64,000 nucleotides of DNA from Leptodontidium sp. MPI-SDFR-AT-0119 (lineage: Eukaryota; Ascomycota; Leotiomycetes; Helotiales; Leptodontidiaceae), in NCBI GenBank assembly GCA_020726505.1, contig JAHLEZ010000013.1:496001-560000 (forward strand), in the 5' to 3' direction. Shown here in pieces: positions 46,728 through 58,595 of the stretch; within the stretch, counting starts at the first letter, position 1; each line of letters begins with the position of its first letter. The notes beneath the pieces were generated by a model. The model saw nothing but the letters and a program-made list of their open reading frames with translations, ran no database searches and had not been told where the DNA came from. The position numbers and the translations under genes were made by a program.

Positions 46728-48211
46728 ATGGATTTTGAAATTCCAAAAACGTATAAGGCGGCTGTGTATGGTAAGTTATCTCCTGCTCACCAAAGGACTT
46801 CGGCAAGGAGATTCGGCAAGGAGGTTATTATTGATTACTTACTCCCCGAATCTCTGATAGACAATCCCGGCCATATCAGCACTCACGTCGAAGAACTTCC
46901 CACACCCGAGCCAGGACCAGGAGAAGTTCTGGTTCGACTAACCGTGAGTCCATCCAAACCTCTCAAATCACACCCACCCCTCTCATCTCCAACAACACAG
47001 TACATTGTTCCTGATATTGACTCTTCACAGCACTCAGGAGTATGCCACTCCGATCTCAGCATCATGAGATGCGGCTGGGCCGGTCTCCCACCAACGCCCA
47101 ACGACCAAGTAGGCGGTCACGAAGGCATAGGCATCGTCCAGAAACTGGGCGCTGGAGCCGAGAAGCATGTTAAGCTCGGTGATCGCGTGGGCATCAAGTG
47201 GGCCGCTGCTATGTGTGGAGAATGCGGCCCTTGTCGGGGGGGGTTCGATGGGCATTGTACGCTGAAGAAGTTCTCTGGGTGAGTTTTTGATCAATTTATG
47301 ATCTTCTCTTATCTCTTTTCTGTCCTCGATGTGAGATACCTCACAGTATCAACGCACTTGAGTATAAGCCCTTACTGGGGGTTTAGAGAAATGGTGGTCT
47401 TCGGGAAGTTTACTTGAGAGTTTAACTAATACAATATAATGTAGGTATTACACACCAGGCACATTCGCTCAATACGCCATCGCCCAAGCCAACTACGTGA
47501 CACCTATCCCCTCCAACCTCTCCTCCCCAGACGCAGCGCCCATGCTCTGCGCCGGCCTAACAGTCTACGCCGCTTTCTTAAAAGCCAACGCAAAGCCAGG
47601 AGACTGGGTAGTGATCAGCGGAGCAGGCGGAGGACTGGGGCACATCGGCCTCCAAATCGGGTCCCGGGGCATGAAATACCGCATGATCGGGATCGACCAC
47701 CCGTCCAAATCCTCGCTGGTAACCGAATGCGGCGCCGAGGCGTTCATCGATATGACATCTTTCGACAACGCGGGCATCGCGGAGGAGGTCAAGCGGATTA
47801 CGGGCGGGGAGGGCGCGAAGGCCGTGCTTGTTATTGCGGGGAGTAACAGGGCGTATGCGCAGGCTTTGGAGATGGTGGGGTTTGGTGGGACGGTCGTTTG
47901 TGTGGGTATCCCTGAGGGCCCGCCGGTGGTGATGGGTGGTGCGTTCCCTGGGCTCTTGTCGACCACGCAGAAGAGTATTGTGGGGAGTTCGTTGGGGAGT
48001 CTGAAGGAAGCGGTTGAGGTTTTGGAGTTGGCTGCGAAGGGCGTGGTTAAGACGAAGATTCGGATGGAGAAGTTGGAGAAGTTGACGGAGGTGTTTCAGG
48101 AGATGGCGGATGGGAAGATGGAGGGGAGAGTGTGAGTACTTTCGTTCTGTTTTTTTATTCTTTACTTGGTAGATTATGGCTAACTTTCTTAGTGTTCTTG
48201 ATTTGCAGTGA
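46728..48211 (+). CDS. Zinc alcohol dehydrogenase (MDR family, ADH1-like)
   Basis: NAD(P)-dependent medium-chain dehydrogenase. Exons 46728-46770, 46861-46943, 47031-47278, 47445-48131 and 48193-48211 give 359 aa. Catalytic zinc site: Cys47 and His72-Glu73 (HSGVCHSDLS; VGGHEGIG). Structural zinc: Cys104, 107, 110 and 118 (CGECGPCRGGFDGHC). Cofactor loop: GAGGGLGHIGLQIG. The 19-nt final exon supplies VVLDLQ, the conserved C-terminus of yeast-type ADH, which decided its acceptor over a later AG. Introns 1 (90 nt) and 2 (87 nt) are both multiples of three without stops, so a 185-codon read-through frame exists. Intron 1 also contains a direct repeat of TTCGGCAAGGAG. Within this cluster it may reduce or oxidise aromatic aldehydes and alcohols; ethanol is the alternative substrate. 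Confidence 0.92.
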
Positions 48212-48400
48212 CGGTTGGTCAGAACGCTCGTAGAAATTTCTTGACGTCTTGAATGGACTGGACAAACGCTCTCGCTTCTGTTGTTTTGGGACTCGCTCGG
48301 TTAAATAGATGAGGTAGACAGGATTTTTTACTCGAGCATCATAATTCCCAGAGTACTCCATCCAACCTCGCATAGCCAAGTAATTCGTCATTACATCGTA

Positions 48401-50978
48401 TCATAGGGTATCAAAAGTCTGGAACTCCCCATTGAAAAACTCCAGATTTGGCTGGAACAACTCCCCGGCGCCTTGCATGTCCATATCCATAAACAGATCC
48501 ATGTCCATCAAGAAAGAATTGCCGAGATCCTCCATACCTTGCAAATTACCACTAGTGCTGATATAGTTGTGATTTCTGTTGTCACATTAGGATTTGGACC
48601 CGGTTTATTGAGAATGTCATGAAAGGGATGAAAGTGGTAAAAGACTTACGGATCAAAACCCGACCACATCTGCGAAACAGCATTCGGGCTAACCTTCATA
48701 CTAGCATCCGACTCCCTCCTCTCCTTCTTAACATTCAACCTCGCCAAATGCGACGGCAACTCCTCATTAACACTCTTACAGAACCCAATCTGCTCCATCC
48801 TATCAATCAACCCAATACAGAACTCATACTCGGCTCTCAATTCCGCCGACTCGCGCTTCGCTAGCGCCAGACTCAAGATCATTATGACCTTCAATGTGCA
48901 AGTACAATCAAAAGTCATCAGGCTCGAGAGACTCCTATCGTTCTCCATACTCTTCAACACGATAATTGCATTTTTAGCAGCATCGACACATATCTCGCCT
49001 AGTTTATCGAACCAGGCCTTCCGTATGTCGTTCAAACTTGACCCTCGGATGACAGAGTATAGAAGAAAGGGCTGGGTGAGCAGCATCATGGCGTTCCAGT
49101 AGTTCAGATGCAGGATCCCGATGGAGCGACGGTGGGTCGGAGCTACGGGGACGCCCCATTTAAGGTGTGAGGGCATACTGGCCTGCCATTTCTGCAGTGA
49201 CGAGACGTAGTTGGTTACTTTTTGGAAGGAGATGGTGCGGGAGTCCGAGGAGCGCTCGGGGTAGATGGTTTGGATTATTTCTCGTTTGAGGCGGCAGAGA
49301 GACGTTGAGACGGAGAGGGAGCCGAGGGGTGTGTTTGTACCGGGGTTGAGGACCTGGAATTGTCAGTTGTGTTTGTGATTTTGAAACTTACAAAGGGGGT
49401 GAAGAGCGTACTTGTTCAGAGGGTAGAGGTGTTTGTATCCTCACGCTCCTCTCGTCGCTGACGCAAGGACTTCCACATCTTGAAGCGATTTCTTGGTCGA
49501 GTATATACAATGTCCACCAGATTCGCCTGTTCTGCTGTCTCGACATGGGACTTTGTGTTGTTGGCGACTGGTCGTGCTGGAGTCCGAGAGAGAACGCGAT
49601 TTGCATACTCGTCCCCATGTAGAGATAGGAGGTGATCCTAAATCGGAAGGTGAGCAGTGCGAGACTCTGTTTCGTCAGTTAGTCATTTCTCTCCAAGTAA
49701 TGCCTAGGGAAGATCACTTACAAGAATAGCAAGAGCTCGAATACTATCGATATCCGCCTCATCATGTACAGCTGGGACGAGAGCTTTCGCCAAAGCTAAA
49801 TAGTCGTCCGAGGTCTTGAGATCCGGATTCATTCTCGCCTCCTCGGACACAAAATCCGCATACAAGATACTCTTCGAGTTCTCACCAGACGCAGCACCAA
49901 GTGCGAAGATAGCGTATAATGAGCAAAGCCACGAACTTGTAGCTGCTCCACCACCTCGCATGTAAGTGTCGTCCAGTCGCGCATGAAATTGTTCGATCGG
50001 ATATAGCCAGTAAATGCAATGCACCTCCTCAAAGTATCGTGAGACATAGTAGTCGCAGTATTGGCGAGGTGGAAGGTATGGATTGCTTGGTGAAACGGGC
50101 TCTCTGAGGAGTTTGACCCTCGAGGGCTTTTGAGGTGGATATGGATCTTTCGGTGGGAGGATTATTTTCGATTCTTCTTGTTCGGGACTTGGTGCTTCGG
50201 CTATGGAACAGACTGCTGCGTTGAATGCTATGTCTGAATATGCTCCGAGATATCCTGGGTGGGAGTCAGCTTGATTTCTTGAAGCCGTCAGAGAGCTAAG
50301 TTGCTGAAGACTCACGATATTCGCCTAAAGAGTCCTTCATCAAGCATCCTAATTGATGATGCAAATCCCCAATCTCTTCCGTATCTGAAGTCGATTCATT
50401 GCTGACTGAACCATCTGCTGGCTCGCTGGAGTCTTTGGCACTGATGCTTTTTGCTGCATCTTGAATAGGACTGTTTCCAGTGCTCAAGTCTTTCGCTATT
50501 GATCTCAGGGTTTCCAGGTTAAGTTCATCCTGGGGAAGGAAATGTCGAAGGATCTGCATCGAGCATCGGTATTCTTCTTCAGAGACATGGTAGAATGGCC
50601 TTTGTCTTGGTCGTGCCGCCACTCCACACTCGGCGCCGATATGGGCACAATAACGACATGGTCCAGGAACTTGAATGTGTGTGTTAGTATCATGCTCAAA
50701 CCGTAGGATATACTGTCTAGGAGTTTAAGAGTTCGAGCTACTGCTATTGGTGCTGCTACTGCTACTGCAGAGGATAACGAACCTGGGTCAATACACTTTT
50801 CAAGTCAGAGTCAGCGTTGCCTCTAGGTTAAGGTATTCTACTTCTCGCGACAACTCACCTTGGTCTTCCTGCTTTTACAACGATCACAGCTCTTCGGCGT
50901 TCGGACTTTCTTAGCTTTCAGTTGGCCATTGCTTGATCCGCTGCCTCTACGGACTTCTGCCACTCGGTTCTCAGTCAT
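48401..50978 (-). CDS. Zn2Cys6 fungal transcription factor
   Basis: Binuclear zinc-cluster regulator. Seven exons (minus): 50978-50859, 50795-50783, 50669-50316, 50254-49722, 49666-49412, 49353-48650 and 48557-48401, all in phase, 711 aa. The DNA-binding domain is C31-x2-C34-x6-C41-x7-C49-x2-C52-x6-C59 with KSRKTK after the second Cys. Exon 2 is a 13-nt microexon encoding CIDP and contributes C41. The middle homology region (fungal_trans, about 210-480) includes YCDYYVSRYFEEVHCIYWLYP, FALGAASGENSKS, and LTFRFRITSYLYMGTSMQIAFSLGLQHD followed by RRIWWTLYILDQEIASRCG. The C-terminus is acidic, Met/Phe-rich (MEDLGNSFLMDMDLF), a likely activation region. Its place between alcohol and aldehyde dehydrogenase genes makes it the candidate local regulator. 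Confidence 0.92.
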
Positions 50979-51652
50979 GATGAGATGTCAACCTCAAGTG
51001 TTTTGTCAAGAAAGAGTCACGAAGCTCACGGTGTTTTAATATCAAGGAGAAGTGTCGAGAATTTCATCATAGTTCAAGAGATAAGTTGGGGAAGACGCGT
51101 CGACGCCAAAGTACGGGACCAAGTCTAAGGGCAGAGCTGTCTCTCGGGGAGGAATTCCAGGGTTCGTGACGGCCTGGATCGGACTGCAGTAGCTTCGATA
51201 TGCGGGGTAGTTACAGTACTGCACTGTACTGTACGGCTCATGGTAATCACAGCAATGCTCAGGGGGTCAAGCCCCACACGCAGGATCCCTGAAGAAGCGG
51301 GGGGAGGGGGAAGCCCCGCTAGGCTACTGAAGGAGTCAAGCCACAAGTCTCAAGAGTTTTGAAGTTCACGGCAGTTGTTTTGGAGCTATTCATTCGCTGG
51401 GAGGGGGGGACTTTCTCGGACAATCCCAGACAGAAAGAAGATGGCTCGGACTGGGGGCGCTTCAACACTTCGAGAGATCTACCGTATCGATCATAACGTA
51501 GGAGAGGGAAGACATTGCAATACCATCTCACCAGCTCTGGGTGTTACATCGAGCGGGCTTGCGGATGTGATGTTTATCCTGTTGGTATGCTGTTGGTAAT
51601 TCGTAATGTGCCTAAATTCTGGTTACAGTCTATATCTGAAGTACCTCGCTCG
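50979..51652. promoter_or_regulatory. Promoter region of the Zn2Cys6 regulator / ALDH 3' flank
   Basis: 674 bp between co-directional genes, holding the regulator promoter. It includes a GTACTG/GTACTGTAC-rich stretch (51213-51236) with partial palindromes. No gene recognised. Confidence 0.45.
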
Positions 51653-53426
51653 CTATGAATCAAGTTTGATGAGAACCGACTTCGTCTCCAAAAAGTTATC
51701 CATCGAATGAAAGATCCCCTCTCGTCCGATACCAGAGCCCTTGTACCCGCCAAATGGTGTATCCTTGGCCACTAACGGACTTGTGCAGTTCACTCCAACT
51801 GTACCAGCCTCCAACCCCTTCGCAAATCTCATAGCTCGGTCGATGTTCTTGGTGAAGACTGAAGCGTAGAGACCGTATTCGGTGTTGTTTGCTTTCGCAA
51901 GAACCTCTTCCTCGGTCTTGAAGATGTTGATATTGACGACTGGTCCGAATATCTCTTCCTTCATTGCCTGGGAATCTTCAGGGAGGCCAGTAACGATCGT
52001 AGGGTTGATGAAGTAGCCCTTTTCCTCGTTTGCCTGGCCGCCCAAGATGACCTTCCCATCCTTCTTGATAATCTCCAAATACTTGAGAACATTGGAATGC
52101 TGGACTTGGTCCGCTTGAGGTCCGTGGTTTGTGTCAGAGGCTGTAGGATCTCCAAGAGACACTGAAGCGAACTTCGCCTTGAATAGCTCAATGAACTTGT
52201 CCGCAACGGTATCCTGAACATAGACTCTAGAATTGGCCATGCATGTCTGTCCACTGTTATTCTGCACAGAATGTTTCGTGGCTTCTGCTGCCTTGTCGAG
52301 ATCTGCGTCGTCGAAAATGATAGCTGGAGATTTGCCTCCCAATTCCAGTAGGACGACTTTCAAGTTCGATTTCGCTGCTGCTTCCTGGATATATCTTCCG
52401 GTTCTCGTAGATCCAGTGAAAGATAAGGCACGAACATCCATGTGGTGGCTGAGAACTGATCCCGAGACATTGCCAAATCCAGTGATAATATTAAGCACAC
52501 CTGGTGGGAAACCAGCTTCATTGAGGAAAGAAGCTACCCGAGCAGACTTGATAGTGTTAGTGACATTAATGAAATAATCGAAAGGTGGTATCTTACTGTC
52601 AGTGGTGCCTTCTCACTGCTTTTCAACACTACAGTATTTCCGGTGATGAGAGCAGGAGCACACTTCGCAGCGAAGAAGAGTAAGGGGATATTCCAAGGAA
52701 TAATTGCAGCAACAACTACAAGAAAGCTCTCAGGTCAGTCTAAATGTCTTCAAAGAAAATTTGTAGAGATTGGAAACACATCAAAACACTTCTAATGTAT
52801 ACTAGAAGCAACAAGTAGATTTGGGGGAACCCACCACCAAACGGTTGTCTAAATGTCAAATTGACAAAACCAGGAGTGTTCAAACTTGAATTTCCCTGGT
52901 TGTTGTACCCTGCCTCGGAGTAATAGTCAAATGTGCTCGCAAATGCGTGAGCATGGAAGTAAGTCGACACCGGGACACCCATCGAAAGTGCTTCTAGCTC
53001 AGCGAGCTCCGCATTGTGCTCGCGAACCAGAGCAGCGAGTTTCTTGAAGGGCTTAGACCGCTCTTCGATGCTCAATGCTGCCCAGGCGGGCTGAGCGGCT
53101 TTTGCTGCAGCTACCGCTCTGTCGGCATCTTGCTCAGATGCTTCATGAACTGTATGCAGAATGTCAGAAACCAACTCTTCAAAAAGAACTAACTTGGGAT
53201 GTATTCAAAGTCGTGATTTTTGGTGGATGAGGGAAAAGCATACCTTTTGCCACGACTTCCAAAGTCTTGGGCGAGATCAAATCGAATGTCTTCCCGTTCG
53301 AGGATTCGACGAACTAAAGACGGCTGTTAATCATAGTCTTCTCTCGGGTTTCCCCCGGGAAGTACCAACCTCGCCGTTGATGAAGAGTCGAGTCTCGATC
53401 TTCTTGAGATCAACCGCACCTGCCAT
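51653..53426 (-). CDS. Aldehyde dehydrogenase
   Basis: NAD(P)+-dependent oxidation of an aldehyde to the acid. Exons (minus) 53426-53370, 53313-53244, 53149-52835, 52715-52597 and 52546-51653 join in phase, giving 484 aa, a normal class-1/2-like length. Signatures: [16 protein letters not shown] (cofactor Asn156), [12 protein letters not shown] (Lys179), [23 protein letters not shown] (general base Glu255), [14 protein letters not shown] (nucleophile Cys289), [11 protein letters not shown] and [13 protein letters not shown] near the end. No organelle signal. Its position beside a stilbene-type dioxygenase that would release aromatic aldehydes, and a benzoate-type decarboxylase, suggests aromatic aldehydes (hydroxybenzaldehyde or vanillin type) as substrate. 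This is inference; the fold alone does not give specificity. Confidence 0.94.
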
Positions 53427-56111
53427 TGTGGTTGAGAGATGTGCTACGGGATGATGAATTGGTAGGAGGTGGAGTTGAAATTCGATTATTGCGAGGAAGA
53501 ATCGGAAGAAGAAAGATGGAATGAAATCAGATGTGATGGGATATATAATTAATATAGGAAGAATCGGAATGCGAAAGGTCTACACCCCCCTCCACATGCT
53601 ACTGCTATCTAAGCTGCAGTGGGACCCGAGACGTTGGAGACCCCACCACTTGACACTTCTGGCTGGGGACGGGAGAGAGCTGGGGAATCGGAACCTCTCT
53701 CTTTTCGGCTTTATGTTGCCTGCCTGCTACCAGAAGAAACCACAACCCCGAAAGTGTAAGGATTTATTGGTAATGTTTGCCTTCAATAGGACCCTCTGCA
53801 ATTCCTACTTGAAAATGCTTGCCGAAGGATGGTCCATAGCCATAAGCTCAAGCTCAAGTCAAAATCAAAGGATATTAAACCTGTAGGATTTATTCATTTC
53901 TTGATCATTCAAACATCTTCATACATGGATTTTGAAGCTTGAATCGTTCCAAATTGCATACCACCCGCTTTCTTCGTTTGACTGAATCTATCCACAGTAG
54001 ATTTGTAAGGGACTTTGGTTTCATGTAGCCCTGCATTCTTTTTTCGGCAATTGTTATCGGTTCTTCTCTCCAACCGCTCGTGATCGGTGTACTGGACATG
54101 TCCGAAGGCGTCTCAAGGGGGCGGGGGGGGATAAACTTAATTTTGGTCAGTGAGGGTAAAATCGGACACTTTAAGTAATCGTACTTTATTTACATCTTTC
54201 AAAATAGCCGCCTGCCCAGAAGTAGGTGGTACTGTAGGTGGGGAGTGGGAACCGACGATTGATTACTACTGTAGCTTCAGCTCAACAGACAGCCAGGAGA
54301 AATCGGTTACCTATGAAGAAGCTCCTTCAAGTTCGATTAGAGTCGTGGTGCAAATATTAGAGTTTACTTGACTCGTTCCCCGCCATGCATCGCCCCATAG
54401 TCTTTCTCAAATGATTGACAATCTCTTGATCCCCGCGATTTATCTCCCTTCTCGTAGGCGATCGTAAGTTCCTCTTTCCCCCCATATCAGATCTGGTGAG
54501 TGTAGCAAGTCTCTCTCTCTAGAAAATATCAAATATTATAAGTGTCGTCAGTTTCTTTCTATATCTATTATTTCAACTTTTTATTTTTCATCGCGAAAAA
54601 GCTTTTGGGCTGTAATAAGTATTTATAGACGGAATTGCTTGCGTAATGTGGGTTTCGGTGGATTTTGCTTCGTACGGGAGCGATATACCCTCTTTCAATT
54701 ATGCTTCTTTGCTTATGAACTGCACTTGACTTACCGATTTCGAATGAATGGATATGTTATTCTGTCTGGGGCCACGGTCTCTGCTGTTAGGAAGACTTGC
54801 CGTATACTTATCATATTCATATCACTGCACTACACTGCTCATCTCATTTCGTTACGAGTTCAGGACCTTTTAACAGAGTATGAGATATTCTCTGGGTAAT
54901 CCCACTGACTTACCGCAATGAAAGGCGATGTCAAGAGGTTGTAAAGTCAGTCAGACACTCACGGTGGTTGATGTCTGTCGGCAACCAAATACCATGAGAA
55001 GCGGATCAATTTGCTTCGATTTTTTTTTACCTCAAATTGAATAGCCCAACAGTATCACTATCTCTTATATTCCATGAAACTCAACACATGTATTCTTTCA
55101 CCTAGGTATCTGACTCATCCATACAAATTCTTCACCTAGTGGTACACATCTCAACTTTCCGGTCTGAGAGTTCCAACCTTTTAGAATCAAAATAAATAAA
55201 CACCATGGTGCTCTGCTCAGAGAACTCTACAAGTAGATATCCAAAAGCTGTAAGGAGGATTGAATCTGACATTCCGATCCAGTGGCACCATTTTCTCCTC
55301 CCATGTTTGCGGCACTAGTAACCTAGACGCGGTGCACTCAAAAACGAGTACGGGTTCGCTTAAACTACTATTATATACTACTGACCGTGGTTGATGATTA
55401 TGTACCTTCTTTTGTGGCTGTACACTTCTTGCAAGATGTCTGCTGTGTGCTTTCTTCCTGAGTTGCAGTCTTCAAAGCGAGCCCCTTTCTTCGCTTCCTG
55501 CGTATTTAGCAGAGTCTCAGGTAACTAGAAAATGCTTCTAAACCTCAACTGACCTACTGAATGGAACACGCAAACACTAAAGCCGGTAGATCTTGAAAAA
55601 GGTTATTGTATGGGTTGTGATACGTTCTCCACCTGGCGACGGCACATGATGTCAAAAATTTCCGAATTGACACGAAGTAACTAGACTCCTGTCTTCCCAG
55701 TCAGGTTTGTAAACACGGCAATACCATTGCATTCAGAGTGACGAAGAAGAGAAAGTCACGAGCGGTTGTTAGTGATGGCTGACCCTGTTGACAGCCCTGA
55801 TACGTACGTTGCAAGTCAGGCGATCGGCTCTCCTATTCTCTCGCTTAAGTATCGGCTCCATTGTACCGGCTTCGGCTTCAATTCCAACTCCATAGGTACC
55901 TACGCCGAAAATACCGTGGCTGAATACCACACAACTGTCATATTCTTGGCTTCATGTTCAGGTATTCTGCGCATGGATCGAGATGGTGCCGAATGTGACG
56001 AGTTGATGCCAATACATTGTATCTAGTAATGATTTATATCTTTACTAAATCCAACAACAACAAGAACTGTTCCTAGCCCACGAACTTCAGCTTTCAAAAA
56101 TCAAATTCGCC
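53427..56111. other. 2.7-kb divergent intergenic region ALDH / decarboxylase
   Basis: Long and gene-free, AT-rich in places (54480-54620, 55010-55090). Three exact copies of AATCGGAA occur within 270 bp upstream of the ALDH start (53500, 53562, 53686). A small ATG frame at about 55775-56026 (about 83 codons, no features) ends about 85 bp before the decarboxylase ATG and might be an upstream ORF. No transposon remnant recognised. Confidence 0.45.
53500..53693. promoter_or_regulatory. Three AATCGGAA motifs upstream of ALDH
   Basis: Copies at 53500-53507, 53562-53569 and 53686-53693 in the same orientation, 75-260 bp upstream of the ALDH ATG. Each carries a CGG triplet, the half-site core of zinc-cluster regulators. 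Single copies also occur elsewhere in the window (e.g. near 11998), so significance is uncertain. Confidence 0.35.
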
Positions 56112-57249
56112 ATGATGAGAGGCACTATCGCCGTCGAAGAAGCCATCATCGACCCATCAGGCGTCGCTGCCCTTTCACACTGGGCAACACTCCTCTCCCC
56201 AGCACAAAACGCATCAACAACCATGACCGCACATGAGCGTCGCCTCCTAGACATCCACGACACACGTCTCAAAAGCATGGACGAAGAAGGCGTCGAGTAC
56301 ATGTTACTCTCTCTGACCTCCCCAGGCTGCCAAGGCGAATCTAACCCCTCAAAAGCAGAGAAAATGGCTACAGTAGCAAACGACTACCTCTCTAGCGAAG
56401 TCAAGAAGAACCCGTCACGGTTCGGAGCTTTGGCTGCGCTGTCTATGCATGACCCTGTACAGGCAGCTGCAGAATTGAGAAGGGCTGTCAAAGAGCTGGG
56501 GATGTTTGGTGGACTGGTGAATGATTTCCAGAGTTTCGGGGATGATGGAGAGGGGAAAGAGTATTTCGATACGGCAAAGTATGATCCGTTTTGGGAAGCG
56601 GTGCAGGAACTTGACGTGCCTATTTATTTCCATCCGAGGTATCGAATCAAGCAGGATTTGGAGCCGAAGACGCAGTATGGGGATAGGAAACACCTCCTGG
56701 GTGCGGGTGTGCAGTTTCATTTGGATTTGTCGTTTCATTTGTATGCTGTATGTTCGAGTGGGATTTTTGATCGGTTTCCTAAGGTGCAGATTGTGGCTGG
56801 ACATTTGGGAGAAGGGTGAGTGAGATGACATGGTCTGTATGCGGATTCTTGAAGCCGGTATTGATACCAGACAGAATCCCGTTCAATCTGTGGCGAGCCT
56901 GCCATTGGTACAATCACCCATTCAAGAAGAGTACTCGGCCATCGAAACATGACTATGCGTACTACTTCAAGCACAACGTGCACATAACGACCTCGGGAAA
57001 CTTCTCGACAACAGGCCTGAAGTTTTGTATCAACGAGATTGGCGTCGATAGGTGCTTGTACGCTATTGGTAAGACCCCTCAATAATGTCTAACCCGGTGT
57101 AGAGGCTTACTTCTACAGATACCCCGTACGAGAATGTGAAAGAGGGCCAAGACTGGTGGAAGACTGTAGATCTACCTGCTGACCAGAAGGAGGCAGTTGC
57201 ACGAACCAATGCAATTCGGTTGTTCAAGCTGCCTTTGGAGGAAAAATAG
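56112..57249 (+). CDS. 2,3-Dihydroxybenzoate decarboxylase-type amidohydrolase
   Basis: Amidohydrolase-2 fold (ACMSD family), non-oxidative decarboxylase of hydroxybenzoates. Exons 56112-56815, 56875-57068 and 57119-57249 give 342 aa, the size of fungal 2,3-DHBD. Two adjacent ATGs open the frame. Starting at the second (56115) places the metal-binding Glu at position 8 (RGTIAVEEA), as in characterised 2,3-DHBD; otherwise it is Glu9. Other metal/catalytic residues are His174 (PIYFHPRY), His231 and Glu234 (VAGHLGEGIPF) and Asp300 (DTPYENV, corresponding to the family Asp near 293). NDFQSFGDDG and YYFKHNVHITTSGNFS are family segments. Intron 1 acceptor ambiguity (CAG or CAGACAG) is resolved by GEGIPFNLW. 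Relatives include gamma-resorcylate and 5-carboxyvanillate decarboxylases; the substrate here is unknown. Confidence 0.92.
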
Positions 57250-57681
57250 ACAGTCTCCAGATAATTATCTCGAAAAAAATTGTTGGCAGAAACCTATCTT
57301 TTCTTGAAAAATGCAGAACTAGTCTTAAGGTTTATTTCAGAGCTCTTGTGGTTATGAAATACCCCAGTAACACCTTGGCTGGACTGTTAATTCTTGATCA
57401 AGCACCGCGAATGGCTTTATGAGAGAGTGGAAGGTGATGTGCTGCTGATAATTTAGTATTAAAGGCAGAAAACGTGACATCACAATGTATTCGTTTACAA
57501 CAAAAGCCTAGCTTCTTTCTTATGTATTCAACTTACTTTACAAGATGCGCGTACTTCATCTTTTCAGAAGCCAATCTGCCTGCTCCAAAAAATTATAGAT
57601 TCTGGGCCGTCCAATCGAACTCATGATATCATAGCCAGCTACCAAATTCAAAATCTAAGATCTCCAAGACATCTCAACTCC
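57250..57681. other. Convergent 3' flanks
   Basis: 432 bp between the decarboxylase and the SnoaL-like gene. No coding or repeat signal. Confidence 0.5.
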
Positions 57682-58595
57682 TCAACCCAACTTCTTCGAC
57701 TCCCCCAAACTCAATGCAGGCAAACTACTCTCCACAGGCTTCCCAAACTCGGGCGCCCTCAAATCCTCATCCTTGACCACCTCCCCCGTAACGGGATGAG
57801 CATAATGAAACGGCACAACCCTCGTATCAGGCCACAACATACACTGCTCAACAATCTCATCGGGCCCCGATTCATTCTCCGGCCAAGTCACCGTATCAAA
57901 CGGCACAAACTCACCAATCTCCTTATTACTCCATCCCCTCTCGAAATCCGCATGCCAGAATGGAAAGTACTTCAGCCTGAACACCTTCCACACCCCGTTC
58001 TCTTTGATGTACTCGTTCTCGTACACGCCGCCTTCCCACCACTGCACGAAACCGCGCGGGTGCGTGTCTTGCACTGATTTGTGCGTCCCGGCCGACATCA
58101 GGGCCCGGAATCGTCCGTTGGCACGGTCGCCGGAGGGGGTGATGGTTATCACGTCTTGCATTTGAGCGTGGTCGAGGAGGAAGCCGTGGACGGGACCGTT
58201 GCGACCTGCTACGAAACGGCTGGCGAAACGATCAACGTAGAGACGCTTTACGCCTGCTTTACGTCTGTACCTCCCGCCGATAAACTCGACGTAAGTGTCT
58301 GGGTGGTCCGCATAGAGATCGACTACCTGATATGGCTTTAGCGAGGCAACTTACAATGTACTGGACTGTCCTGGGAAGGAAAGTTGAACGTACTTCTTCG
58401 TAGAGACATTTGTCTAAATAATATCCGTATTTGAAATGAAGTTTCTTGATCTCGGCCTCATCTACAAAGATCGAATTAGATTTTCAATCCTACATGTGAT
58501 ATGTGACGATGGAAAATGGATTTACCACTGAGCCGAGTAACCTCTTTACTAAGTTTCTGAACCAGCTGTTTGAGTTCTTCAATTTCGCTTGCCAT
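57682..58595 (-). CDS. SnoaL-like (NTF2-fold) domain protein
   Basis: Exons (minus) 58595-58526, 58461-58394 and 58326-57682 join in phase to 260 aa. The N-terminus is a short heptad-type helix (IEELKQLVQKLSKEVTRLS), followed by the SnoaL-like cone: EIKKLHFKYGYYLDKCLYEEVVDLYADHPDTYVEF, VKRLYVDRF, GPVHGFLLDHAQMQDVITITPSGDRANGRFRAL, and GGVYENEYIKENGVWKVFRLKYFPFWHADF. The W-K-V-F/I-xx-L strand and the paired His/Asp positions (Tyr/Asp near the first helix, His in VHGFLLDH) are those of the fold's cavity. Relatives include dehydratases, isomerases and ring-hydroxylating dioxygenase beta-like proteins. The catalytic role is not predictable. A place in the aromatic cluster suggests action on a small ring compound or its product. 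Confidence 0.85.

Noticed and set aside
47001..47030. Alternative acceptor for ADH exon 3 at 47000
   Set aside because: It would insert YIVPDIDSSQ before HSGVCHSD; the family shows the short junction LTHSGVCHSD.
48209..48233. Alternative last exon of the alcohol dehydrogenase (acceptor at 48208)
   Set aside because: It would end in DGWSERS; the upstream acceptor at 48192 gives VVLDLQ, the conserved ADH C-terminus.
51213..51236. GTACTGTAC-rich partial palindrome as an operator
   Set aside because: Similar GTAC/TACTGTAC stretches occur at unrelated places (about 61770, 62300), so it is more likely general composition than a specific site.
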